DNA of 64,000 nt from Hymenobacter actinosclerus (GCF_900111515.1 NZ_FOHS01000002.1:1116001-1180000), one strand, 5' to 3'; shown: positions 51,757-59,740, counted from the stretch's first letter. Notes: generated by a model from the letters alone, not told the origin. Made by a program: numbers and translations.

Positions 51757-52965
51757 CTAGTACGTGCCGAAAGCCTGCTGCTGCTCCATGTCGCGAATGA
51801 CGCGCTCTTCGGCCGGCGAGGCGCGCAGCACTTCCCGGTCGCGCCAGAACTCGGGCTCGTAGGGTCCTTTGCGGGCCTGCCGCAGGTCGTTGTAATTCAC
51901 GCCGGTGCTTTTGTAGCCCTTGGTGTTGGCCCCTTTGGCGTAGCGGTAGAAGAACAGATTGCCACTCACGGTAGTCGTGTCGGGGCGGCCGTTGTAGCGC
52001 AGCACGATGCGCTGCTCGGCGCGGATGGCCCGCAGCTGGCTGAGCGAATCCTGATAGGGCACGAAATCAGCCGTCAGGCGCATGCTCTGCGAGTCGAGGC
52101 TGGTGCCTTCGCCAAACTGCAGCGCCATCAGGTCGGCAATGGGCACCTGGCTTTCCACGCGGCGCAGGGAGGCCGTTGCCATGTCGAGGTAGAGCGTCCC
52201 GCTCAGCGCCGACTGACCCAGCTCGGGGCGGGGCCGAAAATCGATGACGGCTACCTCGCCCGACTCGTTGCGCAGGATTTCGCGCAGCTGAAACGCAAAC
52301 TGCCCGGTTGCGCGCGGCCCCAGCGGCACGGCCACCGTGCGCGGGCTGGGCTTGGGGTCGTACACCGGAATCAGGCGCATGGCGGCCGAGAAGTTCATCA
52401 TCTCCACGCCCGTTTCTTCGCTCACCTGCCCGTAGCGGGCCTGCGTGAGCTGCCAGCCGCTGATGCCCTCCGCTGTAAAGCGCACATCGTAGAAGGCATC
52501 CATAAATTCGGTGTAGCGGCCGTTGTGGCGCTGTTTCTGGCGGTAGAAGGCCTGCCCGTACAGGCTTTCGCGCTGGTGCCGGGCCAGCTTGGCACTGGCG
52601 CGCTGCACCAGTTCGGCCGCAATCTGGCCGGGGTTGCGCACCCGCACCTCGGGCAGGGCCACCAGGCTGCTTTTAAGGCGGATTTCAATCGGGGCGGCCG
52701 CCATTTTGGCGTTGAGGTTGAGAATGGTGGGCTCGAAGCCCAGGCTGTTGACCGTGAGCTGCTGGGGCAGCCGCGGCACCCGTAGCAGAAACTCGCCGGC
52801 TTCGTTGGTGGCCGTTCCCACTTCAGAGCCCAGCACGCCCACGCCGGCATAGGGCACGGGCTGGTTTTTCTCATCAAGCACGCGGCCTTTCAGCAGAATT
52901 TGCTGTGCGAAGGCGCTACCACCGCCGAGCAGCAACACCAGAACAAATAATAAAGCAGATTTCAT
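51757..52965 (-). CDS. Exported carboxypeptidase-regulatory-like domain protein
   Basis: A 402-residue secreted or outer-membrane-associated protein. Signal peptide ~1-21 (GGSAFAQ). The first ~90 mature residues are a CarboxypepD_reg-2 / CNA-B-like strand domain (LKGRVLDEKNQPVPYAGVGV). The rest has a beta-rich body (RVRNPGQIAAELVQRASAKL, FYRQKQRHNGRYTEFMDAFY), a layout common in Bacteroidota DUF5686-like or TonB-associated proteins. It has no TonB barrel of its own. Function unknown. Its place inside the pigment locus may be coincidental. Confidence 0.82.
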   Translation of the reverse strand: MKSALLFVLVLLLGGGSAFAQQILLKGRVLDEKNQPVPYAGVGVLGSEVGTATNEAGEFLLRVPRLPQQLTVNSLGFEPTILNLNAKMAAAPIEIRLKSSLVALPEVRVRNPGQIAAELVQRASAKLARHQRESLYGQAFYRQKQRHNGRYTEFMDAFYDVRFTAEGISGWQLTQARYGQVSEETGVEMMNFSAAMRLIPVYDPKPSPRTVAVPLGPRATGQFAFQLREILRNESGEVAVIDFRPRPELGQSALSGTLYLDMATASLRRVESQVPIADLMALQFGEGTSLDSQSMRLTADFVPYQDSLSQLRAIRAEQRIVLRYNGRPDTTTVSGNLFFYRYAKGANTKGYKSTGVNYNDLRQARKGPYEPEFWRDREVLRASPAEERVIRDMEQQQAFGTY

Positions 52966-53075
52966 AAGCGACAAAATAGCAAGAAGCGCGAAAAGCCGGG
53001 GCCATAAAAAAGGGCCCCGCAACACCAGCAGGCATTACGGAGCCAAAATAATTCCGCGGGCTGGCGGAAACGGAA

Positions 53076-53597
53076 CTATAACCGGGCCAGCTTTTGCGCT
53101 TCGGCGTCCGAAACGTGGCCACGGGCAACCAGGAAGTCGCGCACCAGCCCGAACGATTCGGCATCGAGGCCCGAGTTGGGGTGGTTGAGCAGGGTTTTGA
53201 GCAGAAACTGGCGGTCGTCGTCCACGTGCTGGCTCAGGCCCAGGAAAGCGGGCAGGTTGCTTTCCACGCTCAGGCGCAGAAACCGCACTTCGGGGTTGTT
53301 GGCGTCGATGCTCACGGCCTGCTCGAACTGCTTGCTGGCCTGCTGCACGTAGGTAAGCTTGTTGAACATGGAGGCGTCGCGGGCCCGGATGGCCTCGGCG
53401 GCCGCTTTGTAGGCCAGCACCACCGCGTCCTGCTTGGTGTAGGCGCTCATCAGCTTATGAAATTTCTCGCCGGCTTCTTTGCTGGCGGCTGCCTGCTGGT
53501 ACTGCTGGCGGAGCTTGGGCAGGGTGTAGGGGTTGGCTTCGGTCGACACGAGCGTGGAAAAAGTCAGGAAGAAGGTAAGAAACAGGTATTTAAGCAC
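53076..53597 (-). CDS. Exported helical hypothetical protein in the carotenoid locus
   Basis: A 173-residue protein with a GTG start (LKYLFLTFFLTF follows) and an N-terminal signal ending near VSTEA. The mature part is almost all helix: LRQQYQQAAASKEAGEKFHK, AYKAAAEAIRARDASMFNK and ASKQFEQAVSIDANNPEVRF resemble TPR-type helix pairs. It lies between crtB and the carboxypeptidase-like gene on the same strand. A role in carrying or anchoring pigment at the envelope is only a guess. Confidence 0.8.
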   Translation of the reverse strand: MLKYLFLTFFLTFSTLVSTEANPYTLPKLRQQYQQAAASKEAGEKFHKLMSAYTKQDAVVLAYKAAAEAIRARDASMFNKLTYVQQASKQFEQAVSIDANNPEVRFLRLSVESNLPAFLGLSQHVDDDRQFLLKTLLNHPNSGLDAESFGLVRDFLVARGHVSDAEAQKLARL

Positions 53598-53713
53598 GGC
53601 ATGGGGAAAGGCGGGGGCAGGAACTGGAGCTGCGCGGCGGCAAGTTACGGCCCGCTGAGCTTCAATTATGACGCCAAATACCGAAATTCAGCGCACTTCC
53701 GGCCCAAACCGCC

Positions 53714-54556
53714 TTACACCCGGGCCATCCGGTAGCGCAGCCACGAGCCCAGCAGCAGCAGCAGCTTGGTGTTGGTGGGCACCCGCACCCGCTGCTGCTG
53801 AATGTGGGCCGCGGGCAGCTGCCGGATTTTGTGGAATAGCTTCAGGTAGTACACATAGGCCAGGTACACGCCCAGCCGGGCCGCCCGCGGCAGCTGCACA
53901 ATGCCCGCGTAGCCAGCCTCAAAATCGGCCCGGATATCGGCCTCAATGTCGCGCTTCACGGCTTCGGTAAAGTGCTCGTACTGCACGCCCGGAAAATACA
54001 CCCGGCCCCGCTCCTCGTAATCGGAACGGATGTCGCGCAGGAAATTGATTTTCTGGAACGCCGAGCCCAGCCGCCGGGCCGGCTCGCGCAGCCGCTCGAA
54101 CTGCTGCTGGTCGCCCTCGCAGAAGATGCGCAGGCACATAAGCCCCACTACCTCGGCCGAGCCATAGATGTACTTGCTGTACAACGATTGGTCGTAGCTG
54201 CGGTCGTCGAGGTCCATCTCCATGCTATACAGGAAGGCCGCAATAAACTCCCGGTCGATACCGTACTGATGCACCACATCCTGAAAGGCGTGCAGCACCG
54301 GGTTCAGGCTGATGCGCTTGTCGAGGGCCTCGTAGGTCTGACGCTCGAAATCGGCAAACAGCGCGGCCTTATCGTGGGCATGAAACGTGTCCACGATTTC
54401 GTCGGCCCAGCGCACAAAACCATATACCGAGTACACCGGCAGGTGAAACCGCTTATCGAGCGTGCGGATGCCCAGCGTGAAGGAGGTGCTGTAGCGCTGG
54501 GTTATCAGCTTGCTGCACGCCCGGCTGGTTTCGGTGAAAAGGGCAACGTGGTCCAA
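53714..54556 (-). CDS. crtB: Phytoene synthase
   Basis: A 280-residue squalene/phytoene synthase condensing two GGPP. The start is a TTG at 54556 (DHVALFTETSRACSKLITQR follows), directly after the repeat region, with no ATG available. First Asp motif: VRWADEIVDTFH. Second: KINFLRDIRSDYEERGRVYFP. YSTSFTLGIRTLD is the typical N-terminal motif. It is second in the pathway order crtI-crtB. Confidence 0.95.
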   Translation of the reverse strand: MDHVALFTETSRACSKLITQRYSTSFTLGIRTLDKRFHLPVYSVYGFVRWADEIVDTFHAHDKAALFADFERQTYEALDKRISLNPVLHAFQDVVHQYGIDREFIAAFLYSMEMDLDDRSYDQSLYSKYIYGSAEVVGLMCLRIFCEGDQQQFERLREPARRLGSAFQKINFLRDIRSDYEERGRVYFPGVQYEHFTEAVKRDIEADIRADFEAGYAGIVQLPRAARLGVYLAYVYYLKLFHKIRQLPAAHIQQQRVRVPTNTKLLLLLGSWLRYRMARV

Positions 54557-54562
54557 ATTCTT

Positions 54563-54761
54563 TGGAATTATGAATTTTAAATTATGAATTATGAATTCCG
54601 TTTAGCTGATCGAGCGGCTCATTCATATTTCTCAATTCAAAATCCGGTGTTGAGGCAGGCTTTTACAGAATGAATTCATAATTCATAATTCATAATTCAT
54701 AATTCATAATTCATAATTCATAATTCATAATTCATAATTCATAATTCATAATTCATAATTC
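54563..54761. repeat. AATTCAT heptamer tandem array between crtI and crtB
   Basis: The right array 54673-54760 holds ~12.5 essentially perfect copies of AATTCAT. A shorter inverted array (ATTATGA units) lies at 54563-54598. The crtI stop codon and its last two codons lie in the perfect array. This is the only nearly undegraded heptamer array in the window, so it is a candidate variable-number tandem repeat. Confidence 0.92.
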
Positions 54762-56222
54762 CTTCAACACTTCCCCCGCTACCACCTGGCCCGAAATGAG
54801 GGAAGGTGGCACGCCGGGGCCGGGGACGGTGAGCTGGCCGGTGAAGTAGAGGTTGCTGACTTTTTTGCTTTTGAGACTGGGCTTGAGGATGGCCGTCTGG
54901 CGCAGGGTGTTGGCCAGGCCGTAGGCGTTGCCCTTGTAGCTGTGGTAGTCGGCAATGAAATCCTGGTGGGCGTAACTGCGCTTGTACACCACCGCGTCGC
55001 GGATGCTGGTGCCGCAATGCCGCTCCAGCCGCTCCATGATGAAGTTGTAGTAGTGCTCGCGCGTGGCCTCGGGGTCGGGCAGGTTGGGGGCCACCGGCAC
55101 CAGCAGGAAGATGTTCTCGCAGCCCTCCGGCGCCACCGAGGGGTCCGTCTGCGAGGGCGCCGACACGTAGAACAGCGGGCGCGTGGGCCACTTCGGGTTC
55201 TCGTAGATTTCCTCGGCGTGCAGGCCGAAGTCCTCGTCGAAAAACAGGTTGTGGTGGCGCAGGTTGGGCAGGCGCTTGTTCAGGCCCACGTAAAACAGCA
55301 GCGACGAGGGCGCCATCGTGCGCTTGTCCCAGTAGTCCTCCGAGTAGGTGCGCCACGCAGGGGCCAGCAGGTGCTGCTCGGCGTGGTGGTAGTCGGCGCC
55401 GGCTACCACGGCATCGGCGGGCCGGAAGCCGGCGGCGGTCTGCACGCCGGTGGTGCGGCCGTTTTCCACCACAATCTGCTCCACGGGCGTGTTGTACTCG
55501 ATTTCCACGCCCTGCTCGCGGGCCAGGGCTACCATGCCTTCCACAATTTTATGCATGCCGCCCATGGGGTACCAGGTGCCCAGCGCCAGGTCGGCGTAGT
55601 TCATGAGCGAGTACAGGGCCGGCGTGTTTTCGGAAGTGGCGCCCAGAAACAGAATCGGAAACTCGACCAGCTCCAGCAGCCGCGGGTCCTTGAAAAACTT
55701 GCGCACGTGCTTGTGCATGCTTTGCAGCAGGTCGAGGCGCACGGCGTCTACTACCAGCCGCGGATCGGCAAACTCCAGCAGCGAGCGGCCGGGCATGTGC
55801 ACGAACTTGCCGATGCCCACCTGGTACTTGTAGGCCGCCTGCCGCAGAAACTCATCGAGGCGTGCGCCGCTGCCGGGCTCAAACCGCTCGAACAACGCCC
55901 GCAGCTCGCTCATGGCGGCCGGAATATCCACCGCCTCAGGGCCTTTAAAAATCACCTGGTACGAGGGGTCGAGGCGCACCAAGTCGTAGTAGTCGCTCAC
56001 CTTCCGCCCAAATTTGGCGAAGTACTGCTCGAAAATATCGGGCATCCAGTACCAGCTCGGGCCCATGTCGAAGGTGAAGCCCTCGGCCTGAAACTGCCGG
56101 GCCCGGCCGCCGGGGCCCTCGTTTTTTTCCAGCAGCGTAACGCGGCAGCCCTGCTGGGCCAGCGTGGTAGCCGCCGACAGGCCCGCGAAGCCGGCCCCGA
56201 TAACTATGATGTGTTTGCTCAC
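54753..56222 (-). CDS. crtI: Phytoene desaturase
   Basis: A 489-residue FAD-dependent desaturase converting phytoene to lycopene. The start is a GTG at 56222 (SKHIIVIGAGFAGLSAATTL follows). The FAD fold is intact, with EKNEGPGGRARQF. C-terminal landmarks: NLYFTGQLTVPGPGVPPSLISGQ. The Leu and stop at the end are encoded by the AATTCAT array. A -7-like box stands just upstream, and a hairpin separates it from the sigma factor gene. Confidence 0.96.
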   Translation of the reverse strand: MSKHIIVIGAGFAGLSAATTLAQQGCRVTLLEKNEGPGGRARQFQAEGFTFDMGPSWYWMPDIFEQYFAKFGRKVSDYYDLVRLDPSYQVIFKGPEAVDIPAAMSELRALFERFEPGSGARLDEFLRQAAYKYQVGIGKFVHMPGRSLLEFADPRLVVDAVRLDLLQSMHKHVRKFFKDPRLLELVEFPILFLGATSENTPALYSLMNYADLALGTWYPMGGMHKIVEGMVALAREQGVEIEYNTPVEQIVVENGRTTGVQTAAGFRPADAVVAGADYHHAEQHLLAPAWRTYSEDYWDKRTMAPSSLLFYVGLNKRLPNLRHHNLFFDEDFGLHAEEIYENPKWPTRPLFYVSAPSQTDPSVAPEGCENIFLLVPVAPNLPDPEATREHYYNFIMERLERHCGTSIRDAVVYKRSYAHQDFIADYHSYKGNAYGLANTLRQTAILKPSLKSKKVSNLYFTGQLTVPGPGVPPSLISGQVVAGEVLKEL

Positions 56223-56227
56223 AAGCG

Positions 56228-56235
56228 CAAATATG
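56228..56235 (-). promoter_or_regulatory. -7-like box ahead of crtI (CATATTTG)
   Basis: CATATTTG on the minus strand matches TAnnTTTG at seven of eight positions, six bases from the GTG start. There is no clear -33. It could be read by an alternative sigma factor instead. Confidence 0.35.
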
Positions 56236-56341
56236 AGGTTTTGCTGGTTTTGCTGGTTTCGCCCAGCCCTACGCAGCCCGACTCGCTAAGATACCGCCAG
56301 CCGGCCCGGAAGTTTGCTTTTCGGGCGAGCCCGACAAGCCA

Positions 56342-56392
56342 ACGGGCCGCAAACTACGCTGGCCAAAGCTGGTTGCGTAGTCCGCGGCCCGT
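56342..56392. terminator. Imperfect hairpin between the sigma factor and crtI
   Basis: ACGGGCCGCAAACTACGC (56342 on) pairs with GCGTAGTCCGCGGCCCGT with two mismatches around ~15 bases. There is no T-run. Confidence 0.5.
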
Positions 56393-56430
56393 GATACGCC
56401 CGGGGCGGGTCTGTACTCTCTCCCTATTCC

Positions 56431-56946
56431 CTACACGCCGGGGGCGTATGTCTTCAACGCCTGCTTGAGCTCTTTGCGGGCGATGTGAATACGGTTTTTG
56501 ACGGTGCCAATCGGAATTTGCAGCTTCTCCGCAATTTCCAGGTACTTGTAGCCGATGTAGTACATCATGAACGGCGTCCGGTAGTCGGCCGGGAGACCGG
56601 CAATAGCCGCGTTGATGTCCGTTACTACGAAATCGGAGCTGGCTCCGTTGTGGGTAATGTAGTTTTCATCGGTATTAAAGTACTGAAAGTACTCCGTGCT
56701 GTCGATGTTGCTGTTGCGCTTGGTTATTTTGTTGTAGTTGTTGATGAAGGTGTTGCGCATGATGGTGTACAACCACGCCTTCAGATTGGTGCCCGTCTTG
56801 AACTTGTCTTTGTTGAGCATGGCCTTGAGCAGGGTTTCCTGCACGAGGTCTTTGGCGTCGTCGGCGTCGCGGGTCAGGTTCATCGCCACCGGCTTCAGCG
56901 AGTAAGAAATCTTCTGTACCTGGTCAGTGAATTCAAGAGAGGTCAT
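56431..56946 (-). CDS. ECF-type RNA polymerase sigma factor
   Basis: A 171-residue sigma-70-family factor. Region 2 is seen in 'RDADDAKDLVQETLLKAMLN' and LKAWLYTIMRNTFINNYNK. Region 4 helix-turn-helix is YKYLEIAEKLQIPIGTVKNRIHIARKELK. The ATG at 56946 is used. It lies between a MerR/CarH-like regulator and crtI on the same strand. Control of pigment genes is likely by position, by analogy with CarQ-type systems. No anti-sigma gene is adjacent. Confidence 0.92.
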   Translation of the reverse strand: MTSLEFTDQVQKISYSLKPVAMNLTRDADDAKDLVQETLLKAMLNKDKFKTGTNLKAWLYTIMRNTFINNYNKITKRNSNIDSTEYFQYFNTDENYITHNGASSDFVVTDINAAIAGLPADYRTPFMMYYIGYKYLEIAEKLQIPIGTVKNRIHIARKELKQALKTYAPGV

Positions 56947-56977
56947 GCTGTTTAGCTTTTGGTGGCCAAATGTTAAA

Positions 56978-56985
56978 CAAATATA
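56978..56985 (-). promoter_or_regulatory. -7 box ahead of the ECF sigma gene (TATATTTG)
   Basis: An exact TAnnTTTG match on the minus strand, ~32 bases before the ATG. A -33 TTTG is not evident at 19-21 bases. Confidence 0.5.
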
Positions 56986-57198
56986 CGCACCGCCCACTAA
57001 AAAGTACGCCAACCGGCCGATTTATTTTACACAACCAATCCGGATACCGGCCCAGGTGCCGTCAGGGCTACTTTCATCCCAAAAACCAGCCAACCACACC
57101 CGGCTACCCTCGCTGCACACGCCAGGCCGACACGCTAGCTGTCGGCCGCCCCTGCGGCCGCCGGCCCAGAAAGTACGACGGGGCTGGCGTATCGGTTT

Positions 57199-58101
57199 TC
57201 AGCGCTGGGTTTCGGCAACCGCGCTGCTGGCATCAACCAGGGCAATAAAGTCGGTAATCAGAGTCAGGCGGGTGGTTTGCGAGGGCAGCGGAAAATCCAG
57301 CTGGGCCAGCGGACCATATAAATAAAGCTGGGTGCCGGGGCAGTACTCGCGCAGCTGCTGCACGAAATGGCCTACCTCGTCGCGCTCGGGCACGGCCGTG
57401 AGCACCGTTAGCAGCGCGTGGGGCTGATAGCTGGCACACACGGCCCGCAGCTCGGATGTGGGCAGGTTTTGCCCCAGGTACAGCACGTGGTGGCGGCGGG
57501 CCCGCAGCACGTAGTTCATGAACAGCAGCGCCAGCTCGTGCATTTCGCGCTCGGGCAGAAACAGCACCCAGCGCCGGGCCGAGGTGGGCGACACCGGGGG
57601 CAACGCATCGGTACCGGCCAGCATTTTCTGGCGTAGCAGGTTGGTTACCAGGTGCTCCTGGGCGGGGTTCACGGTGCCCGCCTGCCACATAATGCCAATG
57701 CGCTGCAAAAACGGGTAAGCTACCCGCAGAATGGCCTCTTCGAGGCCAAGCTGCTCGATGGTCTGATTGAACAGGGCCACCAGCTGGCACTCATCCATGG
57801 CCAGCATGGCGGCCAGCAAGCCGTTTACGCGCTGGCAGTAGTTATGGGTCGCGTCGTTGCCGGCCAGCACGGCCGTCGACAGTTCCTCCTCGCTCAGGCT
57901 GGCCACCTTGGATATGCGGTAGCCCCGGTCGCAGAGCGTGGCCACGTTCAGCAGCCGGCGCAAATCGTCCTCGCAATAGGTGCGGATGTTGGTGGCGGTG
58001 CGCGCGGGGTTCAGAATGCCATAGCGCTGCTCCCATATGCGAATGGTATGCGCCTTGACGCCCGAAAGCTGCTCTAAATCGGAGATGGAAAAGTAACCCA
58101 T
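57199..58101 (-). CDS. MerR-family regulator with B12-binding-like C-terminus (CarH/LitR-like)
   Basis: A 300-residue regulator. The N-terminal MerR helix-turn-helix (1-~70) is MGYFSISDLEQLSGVKAHTI, then RIWEQRYG. The middle four-helix cap has W139-x9-E149-H150 (WQAGTVNPAQEH), the motif that shields adenosylcobalamin in CarH photoreceptors. The C-terminal Rossmann-like domain has EMHELALLF, where the usual E-x-H-x-x-G has Ala for Gly, then HHVLYLGQNLP. In CarH, dark tetramers repress carotenoid genes and light releases them. Whether this protein binds B12 is unproved, but its place next to crtZ and the sigma factor fits light control. Confidence 0.9.
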   Translation of the reverse strand: MGYFSISDLEQLSGVKAHTIRIWEQRYGILNPARTATNIRTYCEDDLRRLLNVATLCDRGYRISKVASLSEEELSTAVLAGNDATHNYCQRVNGLLAAMLAMDECQLVALFNQTIEQLGLEEAILRVAYPFLQRIGIMWQAGTVNPAQEHLVTNLLRQKMLAGTDALPPVSPTSARRWVLFLPEREMHELALLFMNYVLRARRHHVLYLGQNLPTSELRAVCASYQPHALLTVLTAVPERDEVGHFVQQLREYCPGTQLYLYGPLAQLDFPLPSQTTRLTLITDFIALVDASSAVAETQR

Positions 58102-58106
58102 TGTTT

Positions 58107-58144
58107 TAAGCCGATAGCTGTTAGCAGTTAGCTATTAGCCTTTT
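58107..58144. repeat. AGCTGTT-type heptad array upstream of the MerR gene
   Basis: AAGCCGATAGCTGTTAGC followed by AGTTAGCTATTAGCC, single orientation. It begins five bases upstream of the MerR start codon. Confidence 0.55.
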
Positions 58145-58216
58145 CTCAGGGATAAAATACTAGTGTTATGCAGTGCCAGGCGGCCAGTGCTGCGCGTGAA
58201 ATCCAACCGCTAACGC

Positions 58217-58711
58217 TCAGTCAACCGCTTTACTTTTCAGCACGCGGGTGGGAGCCGGTCGGCGCAAGGCCAGCTGGAAGTAACGGGGCGACACCCACAG
58301 CAGGCCGAACTCTTCGCTGCCGTCGCGGCCGGTGGTTTTGTGGTGCATCTTATGGGCCATGTTCAGGGCCCGCAGGTAGGTGTTGCGCGACTTGCGCCAG
58401 AAGCGCAGCCGGCCATGAATCAGCACATCGTGCACGAAAAAATACAGCGTGCCGTAGCTGGCAATGCCCACGCCCATCCAGAACCGGAAGTCGTGGCTTT
58501 CGGAACCGAACACGATGAGCAGCATCGAGAGCGAGCCGTAAAACAGAAAGAAAAAGTCGTTGCGCTCGAAGCGGTGCGGGTGCCGCACGTGGTGCGAGCG
58601 GTGCAGAAACCACAGCGGCCCATGCAGCACGAAGCGGTGCATGAACCAGGCCACGAACTCCATCCCCAGAAAAGTAGCCGTCGTAACGGCCACGGCACCC
58701 AGCGTCGTCAT
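58217..58711 (-). CDS. crtZ: Beta-carotene hydroxylase
   Basis: A 164-residue membrane di-iron hydroxylase adding 3-OH groups to beta-rings. The His clusters are HRFVLHG, HRSHHVRHPH, HDVLIHGR and HKMHHKT, between hydrophobic helices. Together with CrtW it would give astaxanthin-type or related 3-hydroxy-4-keto carotenoids. It is the first gene of the leftward carotenoid locus. Length matches bacterial CrtZ. Confidence 0.93.
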   Translation of the reverse strand: MTTLGAVAVTTATFLGMEFVAWFMHRFVLHGPLWFLHRSHHVRHPHRFERNDFFFLFYGSLSMLLIVFGSESHDFRFWMGVGIASYGTLYFFVHDVLIHGRLRFWRKSRNTYLRALNMAHKMHHKTTGRDGSEEFGLLWVSPRYFQLALRRPAPTRVLKSKAVD

Positions 58712-58767
58712 AGGTAAGCTAACCGGCAGAAAAGCAAGAAGGTTTAGCGGATAGGCGCGGAGGGGCC

Positions 58768-58813
58768 GCCTGTTATCCTGAGCATATCGCGCGACATGCT
58801 CAGGATGACAGGC
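58768..58813. repeat. Short palindromic element, TCATCCTGAG type
   Basis: GCCTGTTATCCTGAGCATAT... and its inverse, 23-bp arms with three mismatches and no loop. Ends match the 39857-39985 element. It lies between crtZ and the enoyl-CoA hydratase gene. Confidence 0.7.
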
Positions 58814-58829
58814 GGGCCTATTGTGCAGG

Positions 58830-59642
58830 TTAGTTGTCCCAGGTCAGCTTTTCCTTGTTCAGGAAAGCGGCAATGCCGCGGCGGCAGTCGTCGGAGCCGC
58901 GGGCGTCGGCGTTCATGCGGGCGGCGTAGCGCAGACTGTCTTCGAGGGGCATTTCGGGCAGACGGGCTATCATCTCCTTGGTTATTTCCATGCTTTGGCC
59001 CGAGTTCTCAACGCACAGGCGGCGGGCAAAGCGGTATACGCTGTCGGCCAGTTCCTGGCGGGGCACTACGAAGTTGACGAGGCCGTACTCCAGCGCCTTA
59101 TCGGCGGGGATGACATCGCCGGTGAGCAGCAGCTGCTTGGTGCGGGTTTCGCCGATTTTACGCAGCAGGAAAATGCTGACGATGGCCGGCAGAAAGCCTA
59201 TTTTCACTTCGGTGTAGCCGAATTTAGCCTCGGGTACGGTAAAGGCAAAGTCGCAGATAGTAGCCAGGCCGCAGCCGCCGGCCAGCGCGTGGCCGTGCAC
59301 CTGCCCGATAACCACCTTGTTGAGGGTGTAAATCTGGTGGAACAGCTGCATGAGGTGGGTCGAGTCGGCCAGGTTCTCGTTGTAGCCGAAATTCTGCAAC
59401 TCCTGAATATAGCCTAAATCGGCCCCGGCACAGAACACGTCGCCCGCGGCCCGCAACACGATAACCTTGCAGTCGTCGTCGTCTTCGGCATAAGCGAAGG
59501 CTTGCTTAAGCTCAGTCACCACGTTGGCATTGAGCGCGTTGCGCTTATCGGGACGATTGAGCGTGATATAGCCGATAGAATCCTGGGCTTCGTAGCGGAT
59601 GTAGCGCAGTTCTTCGAGTTCCTGAGTGAGGGCGTCTTCCAT
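58830..59642 (-). CDS. Enoyl-CoA hydratase/isomerase family protein
   Basis: A 270-residue crotonase-fold enzyme. The ATG at 59642 (MEDALTQELEELRYIRYE) is preferred over one 21 codons upstream in a Pro-rich stretch. The CoA oxyanion region is RAAGDVFCAGADL and the second VHGHALAGGCGLA. FGYTEVKIGFLPA recalls methylglutaconyl-CoA hydratase-type members. The exact acyl-CoA substrate cannot be decided. No other beta-oxidation gene is adjacent. A possible link to the paaN fragment at the left edge is not supported by distance. Confidence 0.9.
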   Translation of the reverse strand: MEDALTQELEELRYIRYEAQDSIGYITLNRPDKRNALNANVVTELKQAFAYAEDDDDCKVIVLRAAGDVFCAGADLGYIQELQNFGYNENLADSTHLMQLFHQIYTLNKVVIGQVHGHALAGGCGLATICDFAFTVPEAKFGYTEVKIGFLPAIVSIFLLRKIGETRTKQLLLTGDVIPADKALEYGLVNFVVPRQELADSVYRFARRLCVENSGQSMEITKEMIARLPEMPLEDSLRYAARMNADARGSDDCRRGIAAFLNKEKLTWDN

Positions 59643-59740
59643 AGTCGGGATGGGTGGGGCAAGGATGAGGGGCTCAGCGAAAGGGCCGGTAGGTGCAAGC
59701 AGCAAGGGGCCGGGCTAAGCCAGAAGGGGGTCGAAAAACC

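Noticed and set aside
54673-54760. CRISPR array candidate
   Set aside because: The unit is seven bases with no spacers and no cas genes are present. It is a simple heptamer tandem repeat.
54942-56468. 508-codon forward open frame opposite crtI
   Set aside because: Shadow of CrtI. It has no start signals or recognisable domains.
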